Source of the DNA: Betaproteobacteria bacterium
Lineage (GTDB): Bacteria > Pseudomonadota > Gammaproteobacteria > Burkholderiales > Usitatibacteraceae
DNA length: 64,000 nucleotides
Direction: 5' to 3'
Assembly: GCA_016709665.1 (NCBI GenBank)
Contig: JADJMI010000005.1
Coordinates: 124,001 to 188,000 of the forward strand
Below, piece after piece: positions 23,146 to 32,238 of the stretch. The notes under the pieces are model-generated. The model was given only the letters and a program-made list of their open reading frames with translations. It searched no databases and had not been told where the DNA came from. The position numbers were made by a program, and so were the translations under genes. The first letter of the stretch is position 1, and each line of letters begins with the position of its first letter.

Positions 23146-24426
23146 ATGAACAGCCATCGCCGCAAGCTGCTGCAAGCCATCGGGGGCACGGGCGTCGTCG
23201 CCGCCGCCTCGCCGTACCTGAGCTTTCCCGCGTTCGCCCAGAACACGCCGATCAGGGTCGGCGTCATCGCGCCCAAGGCGGGCATCGCCGGCACCATCGG
23301 CGAATGCGGCCTGCGCGGCACGATGTTCGCCGTCGAGCGCATCAACGCCACGGGCGGCATCGCCGGGCGCAAGGTGGAGCTCATCGTCGAGGAGGAGACC
23401 AACCCGAAGGATTCCATCGAGCGCCTGAGGAAGCTCGTGCTCCAGGACAAGGTCGATTGCGTGCAGGGCATCGTGTCCTCCGGCGTCTCGCTCGCCATGG
23501 GCGCCGTGGCCGAGGAGATGAAGGCCCTGCTCATCTTCTGGGACGGCACCACGCAGGACGGCGTCAAGGAGACGATGGCGAGCCCCCGCTACGTCTTCCG
23601 CAGCACGGACAACGAATGCGAGGCGGTGATGGCCTCGCTGCTGGCGATCAAGTACTGGAAGGGCAAGTTCAAGACCATCGCCGGCATCAACCCGGACTAC
23701 TCCTACGGCCGCAACAACTTCGCCGCCTTCCAGGCGCTGCTCAAGAAGTTCGGCGTCGAGCACAAGGTGGTCGCGGACCAGTGGCCGAAGGTGGGCACCA
23801 CGGACCTGAACTCCCACGTGGCCGCGCTCAAGGCCGCCAAGCCCGACCTCGTCTTCTCCTCGCTCCTCTTCGCGGACCTGCCCATCTTCATGCGCACGGC
23901 CCACGGCGCGGGCCTCATGGACGGGGGCACCAAGTTCGTCTTCCCGGCCGCGGGCTTCCAGCACACGGCGCTCAAGAAGAGCTTCACGCCCGAGGGCATG
24001 ATCTTCGGCCACAACACGCTCTACTTCGACCACAAGGACGCCTCGCCCCTGCAGAAGGACTTCGTGAAGATGTACGTGGACAAGTACAAGGACTACCCGC
24101 ACTGGGAGGCCGACCGCGCGTACTTCGCGATGCAGGTGTTCAAGGCGGGCGTCGAGGCGGCGCAGAAGGCGAAGAACGCCTGGCCCGGCAAGGAGGACAT
24201 CATCAGCGCCATGGAGGGCGTGAAGGTGCAGTCCCTCGGCGGCCCCGGCCACATGAGGAAGGACCACATCGCCGAGCAGACCTTCTACCAGGGCCTCACC
24301 ACGCACAAGAACGGCTACGACTTCCCGACCCTGGGCACCGTGGACACGATGTATTCCGACCGGATCCAGAAGCCGCCCGGCGGCGATTTCTGGAAGTGGA
24401 TCGAGACGGCCCAGATCAAGCTGTGA
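23146..24426 (+). CDS. Branched-chain amino acid-type ABC transporter, substrate-binding protein
   Basis: A 426-residue periplasmic binding protein of the LivJ/Peripla_BP_6 family. The N-terminus has a twin-arginine-like signal (HRRKLLQAIGG, cleaved after FPAFAQ). The mature part shows RVGVIAPKAGIAGTIGE, then the two-lobed fold with YGRNNFAAF and DFVKMYVDKYKDYPHWEADRAYFA. These receptors bind amino acids, amides, urea or aromatic acids; the ligand cannot be named. It follows the GntR gene by 35 bases with a GAAGAGGAGAA ribosome-binding site and is the first of five transporter genes. Confidence 0.9.
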   Translation: MNSHRRKLLQAIGGTGVVAAASPYLSFPAFAQNTPIRVGVIAPKAGIAGTIGECGLRGTMFAVERINATGGIAGRKVELIVEEETNPKDSIERLRKLVLQDKVDCVQGIVSSGVSLAMGAVAEEMKALLIFWDGTTQDGVKETMASPRYVFRSTDNECEAVMASLLAIKYWKGKFKTIAGINPDYSYGRNNFAAFQALLKKFGVEHKVVADQWPKVGTTDLNSHVAALKAAKPDLVFSSLLFADLPIFMRTAHGAGLMDGGTKFVFPAAGFQHTALKKSFTPEGMIFGHNTLYFDHKDASPLQKDFVKMYVDKYKDYPHWEADRAYFAMQVFKAGVEAAQKAKNAWPGKEDIISAMEGVKVQSLGGPGHMRKDHIAEQTFYQGLTTHKNGYDFPTLGTVDTMYSDRIQKPPGGDFWKWIETAQIKL

Positions 24427-24436
24427 CGGGCGCTCG

Positions 24437-25318
24437 TTGACCTCGTTCTTCGACATCGTGCTCGGCGGCGTCTTCCACGCCGCCGTCCTCTTCCTGGTCG
24501 CCGCGGGCCTGCAGCTGGTCTTCGGCGTCCAGAAGATCGTGAACCTCGCCTGCGGCTCGTTCTACGCCCTGGGCGCGTACTTCGGCATCAGCGCGGTGAA
24601 CTGGGCGATCGCGGCCGGCGTGCCGCCCGCCCTCTTCCTGCCGGTGCTCGTGCTCTCCGGCATCCTCCTGGGGGCGATCGGGCCCTTCATCGAGGCCCTG
24701 CTCCTCACCGTCTACAAGCGCGACGAGGCCTTCCAGCTCCTGCTCACCTTCGCCCTGGTGCTGATGTTCCAGGACGTGCTCCGGTACTTCTGGGGCGCCA
24801 ACCCGCAGCAGCTCGGCGACATCGCCACGCAGTACGGCAAGATCGTCGTGGGCACCCTCCAGGTGCCCACCTACAACGTGCTGGTCATCCTGGCGAGCAT
24901 CGCCATCGCGCTGGGGATCGGCGCGTTCCTGCAGAAGACCAACTTCGGGCGCATCCTGCGCGCCACCGCGGAGAACCGCGAGATGGCCCTCGCCCTGGGC
25001 GTGAACGTGCGCGTCATGTACGCGAGCGTCTTCACGCTGGGCACGATGCTCGGCACCGTGGGCGGCGCCCTGGTCGTGCCGACGGCGGCCGCTTCCCTCG
25101 ACATGCCGGTGGAGCTGGTGGTCGAGGCCTTCGCGGTCGTCGTGATCGGCGGCCTGGGCAGCATGCGCGGCGCCCTGGTCGGCGCCCTCATCGTCGGCCT
25201 CATGCGCGCGGCGGCCATCTCCTGGTATGCGGAACTCGAGATGCTCGCCATCTACCTCGTGGTGATCGTCGTGCTCGTCTTCCGCCCGGCGGGCCTGTTC
25301 GGCAAGGCGGTCGAATGA
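24437..25318 (+). CDS. livH: ABC transporter permease, LivH type
   Basis: A 293-residue inner-membrane permease with about eight hydrophobic segments, opening with FFDIVLGGVFHAAVLFLVAAG. The conserved LivH features GVQKIVNLACGSFYALGAY and, toward the end, EAFAVVVIGGLGSMRGALVGA are both present; the latter contacts the ATPase. The start is TTG at 24437, ten bases after the binding-protein gene, and the stop overlaps the LivM start by four bases. Confidence 0.92.
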   Translation: MTSFFDIVLGGVFHAAVLFLVAAGLQLVFGVQKIVNLACGSFYALGAYFGISAVNWAIAAGVPPALFLPVLVLSGILLGAIGPFIEALLLTVYKRDEAFQLLLTFALVLMFQDVLRYFWGANPQQLGDIATQYGKIVVGTLQVPTYNVLVILASIAIALGIGAFLQKTNFGRILRATAENREMALALGVNVRVMYASVFTLGTMLGTVGGALVVPTAAASLDMPVELVVEAFAVVVIGGLGSMRGALVGALIVGLMRAAAISWYAELEMLAIYLVVIVVLVFRPAGLFGKAVE

Positions 25319-26274
25319 GGACGGCGGTGGGCGTCCTCGTGCTGGCCTCGCTCGCGGCGCTCTTCGCGCTGCCGAGCGTGCTCTCGGCCTACTACATCAC
25401 GCTCGTGCTGCCGGCGGTGGCCTACGCCATCGCGCTGCTGGGCTTCAACCTGCTCTTCGGGTACACCGGGCTCCTGTCCTTCGGCCACGCGCTCTACGTC
25501 GCGGTCGGGGCGTACGGGGCGGCGGTGCTCTCGAGCAAGCTCGGCATCAAGAGCTTCGAGCTGGTGCTGCTCCTGTCGGGCGCGGCGGCGGTGGCGGCGG
25601 CGATCCCCGTCGCGCTCCTGTCGGTGCGCTACGAGAAGATCTTCTTCGGCATCCTCACCCTCGCCTTCGGGATGCTCTTCCACTCCTTCCTCTTCAAGTT
25701 CTACGACATCACCGGGGGCGACACCGGCATCCGGGTCCTCAGGCCCTCGCTCTTCGGCAACGAGTTCAAGGACCTCGACAAGACGGCCTTCCTGGTCGGG
25801 CCCTTCTACTACTACTGCGTGGGCCTGCTCGCCGTCCTGGGCTTCGTCATGTGGCGCATCGTGCACTCGCCCTTCGGGCTGCACCTGGTGGCCTCGCGCG
25901 AGAACCGCCGCAAGAGCGAATACCTGGGCGTCCGGGTGCGCTTCTTCCGCCTCATCGCGTTCTCGATCTCCGCCTTCTACTGCGCCGTCGGCGGGGCGAT
26001 CCTCGCCATCAACACGGGGCAGGCGGATCCGGAGCTCGCCTACTGGACGCACTCCGGGGAGCTCGTCTTCATGGCCGTCCTCGGCGGCTTCGCCAACTTC
26101 TTCGGCCCGCTGGTGGGCGCCTTCACCTTCATCTTCCTCAAGTCCGAGCTCATGGGGATCACCCAGTTCTGGCGGTTCTGGCTGGGGCTCACGCTCATCG
26201 TGATCGTCGTGCTCTTCCCGCGCGGCCTCGTGGGGCTGGGCCAGGACCTCTGGACGAGGCTGCACAGGCAATGA
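25315..26274 (+). CDS. livM: ABC transporter permease, LivM type
   Basis: A 319-residue inner-membrane permease with about nine hydrophobic segments. The LivM marks FNLLFGYTGLLSFGHALYVAVGAYGAA and FMAVLGGFANFFGPLVGAF are present, the second being the ATPase-coupling loop. It pairs with the upstream LivH-type subunit. Four-base overlaps (ATGA) with both neighbours show tight translational coupling. Confidence 0.92.
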   Translation: MRTAVGVLVLASLAALFALPSVLSAYYITLVLPAVAYAIALLGFNLLFGYTGLLSFGHALYVAVGAYGAAVLSSKLGIKSFELVLLLSGAAAVAAAIPVALLSVRYEKIFFGILTLAFGMLFHSFLFKFYDITGGDTGIRVLRPSLFGNEFKDLDKTAFLVGPFYYYCVGLLAVLGFVMWRIVHSPFGLHLVASRENRRKSEYLGVRVRFFRLIAFSISAFYCAVGGAILAINTGQADPELAYWTHSGELVFMAVLGGFANFFGPLVGAFTFIFLKSELMGITQFWRFWLGLTLIVIVVLFPRGLVGLGQDLWTRLHRQ

Positions 26275-27047
26275 GCGCGATCCTCGAGACGGTGGGCGTC
26301 GGCAGGAAGTACGGCGATTTCGTCGCGCTGGAGGACGTCTCGCTCTCGATCGCCGAGGGCGAGCTCGTCTCCATCGTGGGGCCCAACGGGGCCGGCAAGA
26401 CCACGCTGGTGAACGTCCTCACCGGCCTGCTCAAGCCGACGGCCGGCGTGGTCCGCTTCCGCGGCGAGGACATCGCGGGCATCGGCCCGGTGATGCTCGC
26501 GCGCCGCGGCATGGCGCGCGCCTTCCAGCTCGTGCACATCTTCCCGGCCATGTCGGTCGGGCAGACGATCGCGGTGGCCGTGATCTCGCAGGAGTGGAAG
26601 GGCCTGTCGTTCTTCAGGGACGTGAGCCGGGACGAGAGCGTGCGCGCCCGCGTGCACGAGGTGGCCTCGATCTTCGGCCTGGAGAAGAAGCTCGAGACCG
26701 AGGCCCGCCACCTCTCGCAGGGCGAGAAGAAGCTCCTCGACATCGCGAGCGCCTTCGCGCTCAAGCCCGAGGTGATCCTCCTGGACGAGCCCACCAGCGG
26801 CGTCTCCAGCGCGGACAAGCACGGGATCATGCGCAACGTCGTCGACGCGTCGAAGAAGGCCGGCGTGAAGGCCATCATCCTCGTCGAGCACGACATGGAC
26901 CTCGTGGCCGAGTATTCCACGCGCATCGTGGCCCTCACGGCCGGCCGGGTGCTCGCCGACAGGCCGCCGAAGGAATTCTTCGGCGACCCCGAGATCGTCG
27001 CGGCCATCGTGGGCCGCATGGTCGGCCGCCTCGCGAAGGAAGCCTGA
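26271..27047 (+). CDS. livG: ABC transporter ATPase, LivG type
   Basis: A 258-residue nucleotide-binding subunit. Walker A is GPNGAGKTT (about residues 39-47), the signature is LSQGEKKLLDIA and Walker B is VILLDEPTSG, with the H-loop in VEHDMDLV. The D-loop SGVSSADK is slightly unusual for the family (normally AGLNP). It should energise the LivH/LivM permeases at the inner membrane together with the LivF partner. The last base of its stop is the first base of the next ATG. Confidence 0.92.
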   Translation: MSAILETVGVGRKYGDFVALEDVSLSIAEGELVSIVGPNGAGKTTLVNVLTGLLKPTAGVVRFRGEDIAGIGPVMLARRGMARAFQLVHIFPAMSVGQTIAVAVISQEWKGLSFFRDVSRDESVRARVHEVASIFGLEKKLETEARHLSQGEKKLLDIASAFALKPEVILLDEPTSGVSSADKHGIMRNVVDASKKAGVKAIILVEHDMDLVAEYSTRIVALTAGRVLADRPPKEFFGDPEIVAAIVGRMVGRLAKEA

Positions 27048-27751
27048 TGCTCGCGATCCAGAACCTCGCGGTCGACATCCAGGGCAGCCTCATCCTGCGC
27101 GGCATCTCGCTCGAGGTGGGCCCGGGCGAGCTCGTGTGCCTGGTGGGCCGCAACGGCGCGGGCAAGACGACCACCTTCCGCACGATCATGGGGTACCTGC
27201 GCCCGGTCTCCGGCACCATCGGCTTTCGCGACAAGTCGCTCGTGAACCTGCCCACCTACCGGATCGCGCAGCTGGGCGTGGGCTACTCGCCGGAGGAAAG
27301 CCAGGTGTTCGCGGACCTCACGGTGGCCGAGAACATCGAGCTGCCGACGTGGACGCGCAAGGGCGGCCGGCCCGCGAAGGAACGCATCGACCTCGCCTAC
27401 GACATCTTCCCGAAGCTGCGCCAGTACGCGCACCGCGACGGCGACCAGCTCTCGGGCGGCGAACGCAAGATGGTCTCCATCGCCCGCGCCCTCGCGCTCG
27501 ACCCGCAGCTGCTGCTGCTCGACGAGCCCTTCGAGGGCCTCTCGCCCGCGATCATCCCGAGCATCATCGGGGGCATCGCCTCCATCCAGAAACTCGGCCA
27601 CGGCATCCTCATGGCCGAATCGAACGTGCACCACATCCCCGAGTTCGCCGACCGCATCTACGTGCTGGAGCGAGGCGAGATCATCTACCAAGGCAAGCCC
27701 GGCGACACCTACCCGCCCGAGGTGATGAAGGTCGTCACCGGCGGCGCCTAG
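27047..27751 (+). CDS. livF: ABC transporter ATPase, LivF type
   Basis: A 234-residue nucleotide-binding subunit. Walker A is GRNGAGKTT, followed by the LivF-type GVGYSPEESQVFADLTVAEN, signature LSGGERKMVSIARAL and Walker B LLLLDEPFEGLSP. The usual switch His in the H-loop region is replaced, since the segment reads LMAESNVHHIPE. This is common in LivF proteins. It completes the five-part transporter and is followed after 12 bases by the PhyH gene. Confidence 0.92.
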   Translation: MLAIQNLAVDIQGSLILRGISLEVGPGELVCLVGRNGAGKTTTFRTIMGYLRPVSGTIGFRDKSLVNLPTYRIAQLGVGYSPEESQVFADLTVAENIELPTWTRKGGRPAKERIDLAYDIFPKLRQYAHRDGDQLSGGERKMVSIARALALDPQLLLLDEPFEGLSPAIIPSIIGGIASIQKLGHGILMAESNVHHIPEFADRIYVLERGEIIYQGKPGDTYPPEVMKVVTGGA

Positions 27752-27763
27752 AAGGAGGCCCCC

Positions 27764-28627
27764 ATGCCCAAGTTCCTCACGCAGGAGCAGGTCGACGCCT
27801 ACTGGCGCGACGGCTGCATCTTCCCCATCCGCGTCATGAGCGCGGCAGAAGCCGGCGAGTTGCGCCAGCGCCTGGAGGCGTTCGAGGCCGAGACGGGCGG
27901 CCCCCTCAAGGGCGACCTGCGGCACAAGTCGCACCTGCTCTTCGCGTGGCTGGGCGACCTCGTGCGCCAGACGAGAATCGTCGACGCCATCGAGGACCTC
28001 TACGGCCCGAACCTGCTGTGCTGGACGACCAACTTCTTCATCAAGGAGCCGAGCAACCCCGCCTTCGTCTCCTGGCACCAGGATTCCACGTACTGGGGCC
28101 TCGACCGCCCGGACGTCGTGACGGCCTGGGTGGCTTTCACCCCGGCCAACGAGTCCAACGGCGCGATGCGCTACGTCCCCGGCACCCACACGAAGGACCA
28201 GATCCCGCACCGCGACACCTTCGCGAAGAACAACCTGCTCACGCGCGGGCAGGAGATCCCGGTGGACGAAGTGGACGAATCGCAGGCGCGCACGGTGATC
28301 CTGGAGCCCGGCGAGATGTCGCTGCACCACGTGCGCCTCGTGCACGGCTCGCCGCCCAACCCCTCCGGCGACCGCCGCATCGGCTTCGCCATCCGCTACA
28401 TCCCGACGAGCGTGCGCCAGGTGGCGGGCGAGGACAGCGCCACCCTCGTGCGCGGCGTGGACGACGAGCATCATTTCGCCCCGGAGCCCCGGCCCGCGCG
28501 CGACATGGACCCGGAGTTCGTCGCGCTCCACAGGCAGATCGCGGAGCGCAACGCGCAGATCCTCTACCGCGGCACGCAGGTGAAGAGCTACAACGACCCC
28601 AAGGCGCTCCCCGATCGCGCGGCGTGA
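27764..28627 (+). CDS. Phytanoyl-CoA dioxygenase (PhyH) family oxygenase
   Basis: A 287-residue Fe(II)/2-oxoglutarate oxygenase. The facial triad is visible as His and Asp in SWHQDSTYWGL (about residues 105-115) and a distal His in RLVHGSPPN near residue 196. Arg in DRRIGFAIRY binds 2-oxoglutarate. Family members hydroxylate acyl-CoAs, amino acids and small metabolites. Given its place behind the uptake genes it probably hydroxylates the imported compound. An AGAAGGAGG ribosome-binding site precedes the start. Confidence 0.88.
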   Translation: MPKFLTQEQVDAYWRDGCIFPIRVMSAAEAGELRQRLEAFEAETGGPLKGDLRHKSHLLFAWLGDLVRQTRIVDAIEDLYGPNLLCWTTNFFIKEPSNPAFVSWHQDSTYWGLDRPDVVTAWVAFTPANESNGAMRYVPGTHTKDQIPHRDTFAKNNLLTRGQEIPVDEVDESQARTVILEPGEMSLHHVRLVHGSPPNPSGDRRIGFAIRYIPTSVRQVAGEDSATLVRGVDDEHHFAPEPRPARDMDPEFVALHRQIAERNAQILYRGTQVKSYNDPKALPDRAA

Positions 28628-28650
28628 GCGAATCTTTCCCGGAGGCATCC

Positions 28651-29004
28651 ATGATCGCCGTGATCTTCGAAGTGTTTCCGCAGCCCGAGCACAAGGAGAA
28701 GTACCTCGCCGCCGCCGCGAAGATGCGCCCGCTGGCCGAGGGCGTCGACGGCTTCGTCTCCGTCGAGCGCTTCGAGAGCCTCACCACGCCCGGCAAGCTC
28801 CTGTCGTTCTCGGTCTGGCGCGACGAGCGGGCCCTCACCGCCTGGCGCAATCTCCCCGAGCACCGCGCCATGCAGAAGCTCGGCCGCGCGGCGTATTTCA
28901 AGGATTACCGCCTGCGCGTGGCGGAAGTCGACCGCGACTACGGCATGAACGAGCGCGCCGAGGCACCGGAGGATTCGAAGTTCGTGCACCCGCCCATGGG
29001 GTGA
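28651..29004 (+). CDS. Antibiotic biosynthesis monooxygenase (ABM) family protein
   Basis: A 117-residue protein with the ferredoxin-like ABM fold: IAVIFEVFPQPEHKEKYLAAA at the start, GFVSVERFES in the middle and the SFSVWRDERALTAWRN motif. ABM proteins include cofactor-free oxygenases, haem-degrading enzymes and many of unknown activity. It follows the PhyH gene by 23 bases with a GGAGG ribosome-binding site, so it probably handles a product of the same pathway. Confidence 0.85.
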   Translation: MIAVIFEVFPQPEHKEKYLAAAAKMRPLAEGVDGFVSVERFESLTTPGKLLSFSVWRDERALTAWRNLPEHRAMQKLGRAAYFKDYRLRVAEVDRDYGMNERAEAPEDSKFVHPPMG

Positions 29005-29063
29005 CGCCTTCATCGGCGTAAAATCGCGGGCTTCGAGTCGAATCTCACAGACAGGAAGCCCCC

Positions 29064-30779
29064 GTGTTCCGCACGAAATACGTCGATTACGCCGAACTCA
29101 CCGCGCAGCTCGCCGCCTGGGCGAAGAAGCACCCCCAACACGTTCGCCTGACCTCGCTGGGGCTCTCGGCCGAGGGCCGCGACATCCCGCTCCTCACGAT
29201 CGGCAGGGACGCCGACCGCCTGCGCCCCGCCGTGTGGATCGACGGCAACATGCACGCCTCGGAAGTCTGCGGCACGAGCGTCGCCCTGGCCATCGCCGAG
29301 GACATCCTCGCCATCCACGCGGGCGCGGACGAGGCGGGCGGCAAGCCCCTGCCCGGGCACATGGCGGAAGCGATCCGCGAGACGCTCTTCTACGTCGTGC
29401 CGCGCATCTCGCCCGACGGCGCCGAGGAGGTGCTGAAGAAGGGCCGCTACGTGCGCTCGAGCCCGGTGAACGACCGCGCCCACAAGGACCACGCCTACTG
29501 GCAATCGGGCGACGTCGACGGCGACGGCATGACGACGTACATGCGCCAGCAGGACCCGCAGGGCGAGTTGGTCGAGCTTCGCGGCGAGGACGGCCTGCCC
29601 CTCGACCCGCCGGTGATGGTGCCGCGCCTGCCGGAGGACGAAGGCCCCTTCTTCAAGCTCTACCCGGAAGGTTTCATCGAGAACTTCGACGGCCGCCGCA
29701 TCCCGGACCCGTACTTCCTCGGCGACAACCTCTACGACTTCAACCGCAACTTCCCGTACATGTGGCATGCCGAGCCCGACCAGGCCGGCGCGGGCCATTA
29801 CCCCGGCAGCGCGCCGGAGACCCGGGCCGTCATCGACTTCGCGGTGAAGAACCCGCACATCATGACGTGGCTCAACCTGCACACCTTCGGCGGCGTGCTC
29901 ATCCGGCCGCTGGGCGACAAGCCCGACAGCAAGATGGACCCCACGGACCTCGCCATCTACAAGCAGGCCGAGGCGTGGCTCACGGAGCACACGGGCTACG
30001 CGTGCGTGAGCGGTTTCCACGAGTTCCTGTACGAGCCGGACAAGCCCCTCTTCGGCGACATCACGGAGTGGGCCTATCACCAGCGCGGCTGCCTCGCGTA
30101 CGTGATCGAGCTCTGGGATCTCTTCAAGCAGCTCGGCATCGAGCGCAAGAAGCCCTTCGTCGATCACTATTCGCAGCTGGGCCGCGACGATTTCCGCGCC
30201 CTCGCGAAGCTGGACAAGGACATCAACGAGGGCCGCGTCTTCAAGCGCTGGAAGAAGGCGAAGCACCCGCAGCTGGGCGAGGTGGAAGTCGGCGGCTTCG
30301 ACGGCCGGGTGGGCGTCTGGAACCCGCCCTTCTCGAAGCTGCCGGAGACCTGCGCCACACAGAGCGCCGCCTTCCTGCGCGTGGCCTCGCTCCTGCCGCG
30401 GCTCACGCTGGAGGTGGTGAAGAAGGAAGCCGTCGGCGCCGGCCACACGCGCGTCGAGCTGCGCGTCGCCAACGGCGGCTACCTCGGCACGTGCGGCCTG
30501 CCGTCGGCGAAGCGCCTGCCCTTCGCCGAGCCCCTGCGCATCACCGCCGCCGGCGAGAACGTGAAGCTCGTCGCGCCCTCGGAGAACATCGTCGAGGTCG
30601 GCCACCTCGACGGCTGGGGCGCGGGCCTGCACAACGGCTCGTCGATCTTCATGCCCTGGACGCGCGGCAACGCGCACGAGAAGTACGTGACGCTCGTGGC
30701 CGAGGGCCGCGGGACGCTCAAGGTCGAGGTGGGCAGCTGCCGCGTGGGCTATCTCGCCGTCGACGTCGCCGTCGGCTGA
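29064..30779 (+). CDS. M14-family zinc carboxypeptidase-like hydrolase
   Basis: A 571-residue cytoplasmic protein. The zinc site reads His and Glu in GNMHASEVCG (near residues 61-70) and a third His in WLNLHTFGGVL near residue 275; the catalytic Glu is probably in YVIELWDLF. The M14 domain ends near residue 370 and about 200 beta-rich residues follow. There is no signal peptide, so the substrate is likely an imported peptide-like or N-acyl compound. The start is GTG at 29064. It lies 59 bases after the ABM gene; a local AT-rich TAAAAT suggests a possible internal promoter. Confidence 0.88.
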   Translation: MFRTKYVDYAELTAQLAAWAKKHPQHVRLTSLGLSAEGRDIPLLTIGRDADRLRPAVWIDGNMHASEVCGTSVALAIAEDILAIHAGADEAGGKPLPGHMAEAIRETLFYVVPRISPDGAEEVLKKGRYVRSSPVNDRAHKDHAYWQSGDVDGDGMTTYMRQQDPQGELVELRGEDGLPLDPPVMVPRLPEDEGPFFKLYPEGFIENFDGRRIPDPYFLGDNLYDFNRNFPYMWHAEPDQAGAGHYPGSAPETRAVIDFAVKNPHIMTWLNLHTFGGVLIRPLGDKPDSKMDPTDLAIYKQAEAWLTEHTGYACVSGFHEFLYEPDKPLFGDITEWAYHQRGCLAYVIELWDLFKQLGIERKKPFVDHYSQLGRDDFRALAKLDKDINEGRVFKRWKKAKHPQLGEVEVGGFDGRVGVWNPPFSKLPETCATQSAAFLRVASLLPRLTLEVVKKEAVGAGHTRVELRVANGGYLGTCGLPSAKRLPFAEPLRITAAGENVKLVAPSENIVEVGHLDGWGAGLHNGSSIFMPWTRGNAHEKYVTLVAEGRGTLKVEVGSCRVGYLAVDVAVG

Positions 30780-30786
30780 GGCCGCC

Positions 30787-32232
30787 ATGGACGACCTCGT
30801 CTTCCAGCCGGCCCGCAAGCTCGCCCGCCTGCTTCGCGCCCGGAAAGTCTCCGCGGTCGAGGTGATGCGCGCCTTCATCGCGCAGGTGGAGCGCGTGAAC
30901 CCGGCCGTGAACGCCATCGTCACCTTCGTCCCGGAGCAGGCGCTCAAGGAGGCGAAGCGCCTGGATGCGAAGCGCGCGCGCTCGAAGGGCGCGGACCCCA
31001 TCGGCCCCCTGGCGGGCCTGCCCATCGCGTACAAGGACATGATCGCGACGGCGGGCATCCGCACCACGCAGGGCTCGCGCATCTACCGGGACACGGTTCC
31101 CACCGTCGATCACGCGCTGGTCGAGCGCCTGAAGGCCGCGGGCGCCATCACCCTGGGCAAGACCAACACGCCGGAGTTCGCGGCCGGCAGCCAGACCTTC
31201 AACGAGGTCTTCGGCGCGACGCGCAACCCCTGGGACCTCGACAAGACCTGCGGCGGCTCGTCCGGCGGCGCGGCGGTGGCGGTGGCCACGGGCATGCTGC
31301 CCTTCGCGGACGGCTCGGATCTCGGCGGGAGCCTTCGCAACCCCGGCAACTTCAACGGCGTCGTCGGCTTCCGTCCCACGCCGGGCCGCGTGCCGAGCTA
31401 CCCCGCCATCGACGCGTGGGCCACGATGAGCGTGCTGGGCCCCATCGCGCGCACGGTCGACGACGCGGCGTTCCTGTTCTCGGCCATGGCCGGACCGGAT
31501 CCGCGCTCGCCCATCACGATCACGGAGCCCGGCTCGGTCTTCGCCCGGCCGCTCGCGCGCGATTTCCGCAAGGTGCGCGTGGCGTTCTGGCCCATCGAGA
31601 ACGGCCGCCTCAAGGCCGACGACCTGCTTCCTGTCGATCCGCGCGTGGCCCGCGTGCTCGAGCGGCAGAAGAAGACGCTGCGCGCCATGGGCTGCATCGT
31701 GGAGGAGGCCGCGCCGGATCTCTCGGGCGCGCAGGAGGTCTTCCACGTGATCCGCGCGCTGGGCTACGTGCAGCGCCTGGGGCCCCTGCTCGCGAAGAAC
31801 CGCCACCTCATGAAGGACACGGTGGTGTGGAACACCGAGGAGGGCCTCAAGCTGGATTCCACGCGCATCGCCGCGGCGATGAACGGCCGCGGCGCGCTCT
31901 TCCACCGCATGCGCCAGTTCCTCGAGCGCTACGACTTCCTGTGCCTGCCCGTGAACCCGGTGCCGCCCTTCCCGGTGACCCAGCCCTACGTGACGGAGAT
32001 CGCGGGGGTGAAGCTCGCCTCCTACATCGACTGGATGAAGACCGCGTACTTCATCACCACGACGAGCCACCCGGCGATCTCGGTGCCCGCGGGCTTCACG
32101 GACGACGCGCTGCCGTTGCCGGTGGGCATGCAGGTGGTGGGCCGCTACCGCGACGACTTCGGCGTGCTGCAGTTCGCCCACGCCTTCGAGCGGGCCGCGG
32201 GCGTCGTGGGGCGCCGGCCGCCCGCCTGCTAG
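30787..32232 (+). CDS. Amidase signature family hydrolase
   Basis: A 481-residue amidase. The Ser-cisSer-Lys triad is intact: Lys in LPIAYKDMIATAGI, cis-Ser in CGGSSGGAAVA and the nucleophile in GSDLGGSLRNPG. Family enzymes hydrolyse carboxamides, releasing ammonia or an amine. It starts seven bases after the M14 gene and is the last gene of the operon. A pathway that imports an amide, hydroxylates it and cleaves amide bonds is the simplest joint reading. Confidence 0.9.
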   Translation: MDDLVFQPARKLARLLRARKVSAVEVMRAFIAQVERVNPAVNAIVTFVPEQALKEAKRLDAKRARSKGADPIGPLAGLPIAYKDMIATAGIRTTQGSRIYRDTVPTVDHALVERLKAAGAITLGKTNTPEFAAGSQTFNEVFGATRNPWDLDKTCGGSSGGAAVAVATGMLPFADGSDLGGSLRNPGNFNGVVGFRPTPGRVPSYPAIDAWATMSVLGPIARTVDDAAFLFSAMAGPDPRSPITITEPGSVFARPLARDFRKVRVAFWPIENGRLKADDLLPVDPRVARVLERQKKTLRAMGCIVEEAAPDLSGAQEVFHVIRALGYVQRLGPLLAKNRHLMKDTVVWNTEEGLKLDSTRIAAAMNGRGALFHRMRQFLERYDFLCLPVNPVPPFPVTQPYVTEIAGVKLASYIDWMKTAYFITTTSHPAISVPAGFTDDALPLPVGMQVVGRYRDDFGVLQFAHAFERAAGVVGRRPPAC

Positions 32233-32238
32233 GCGGCC

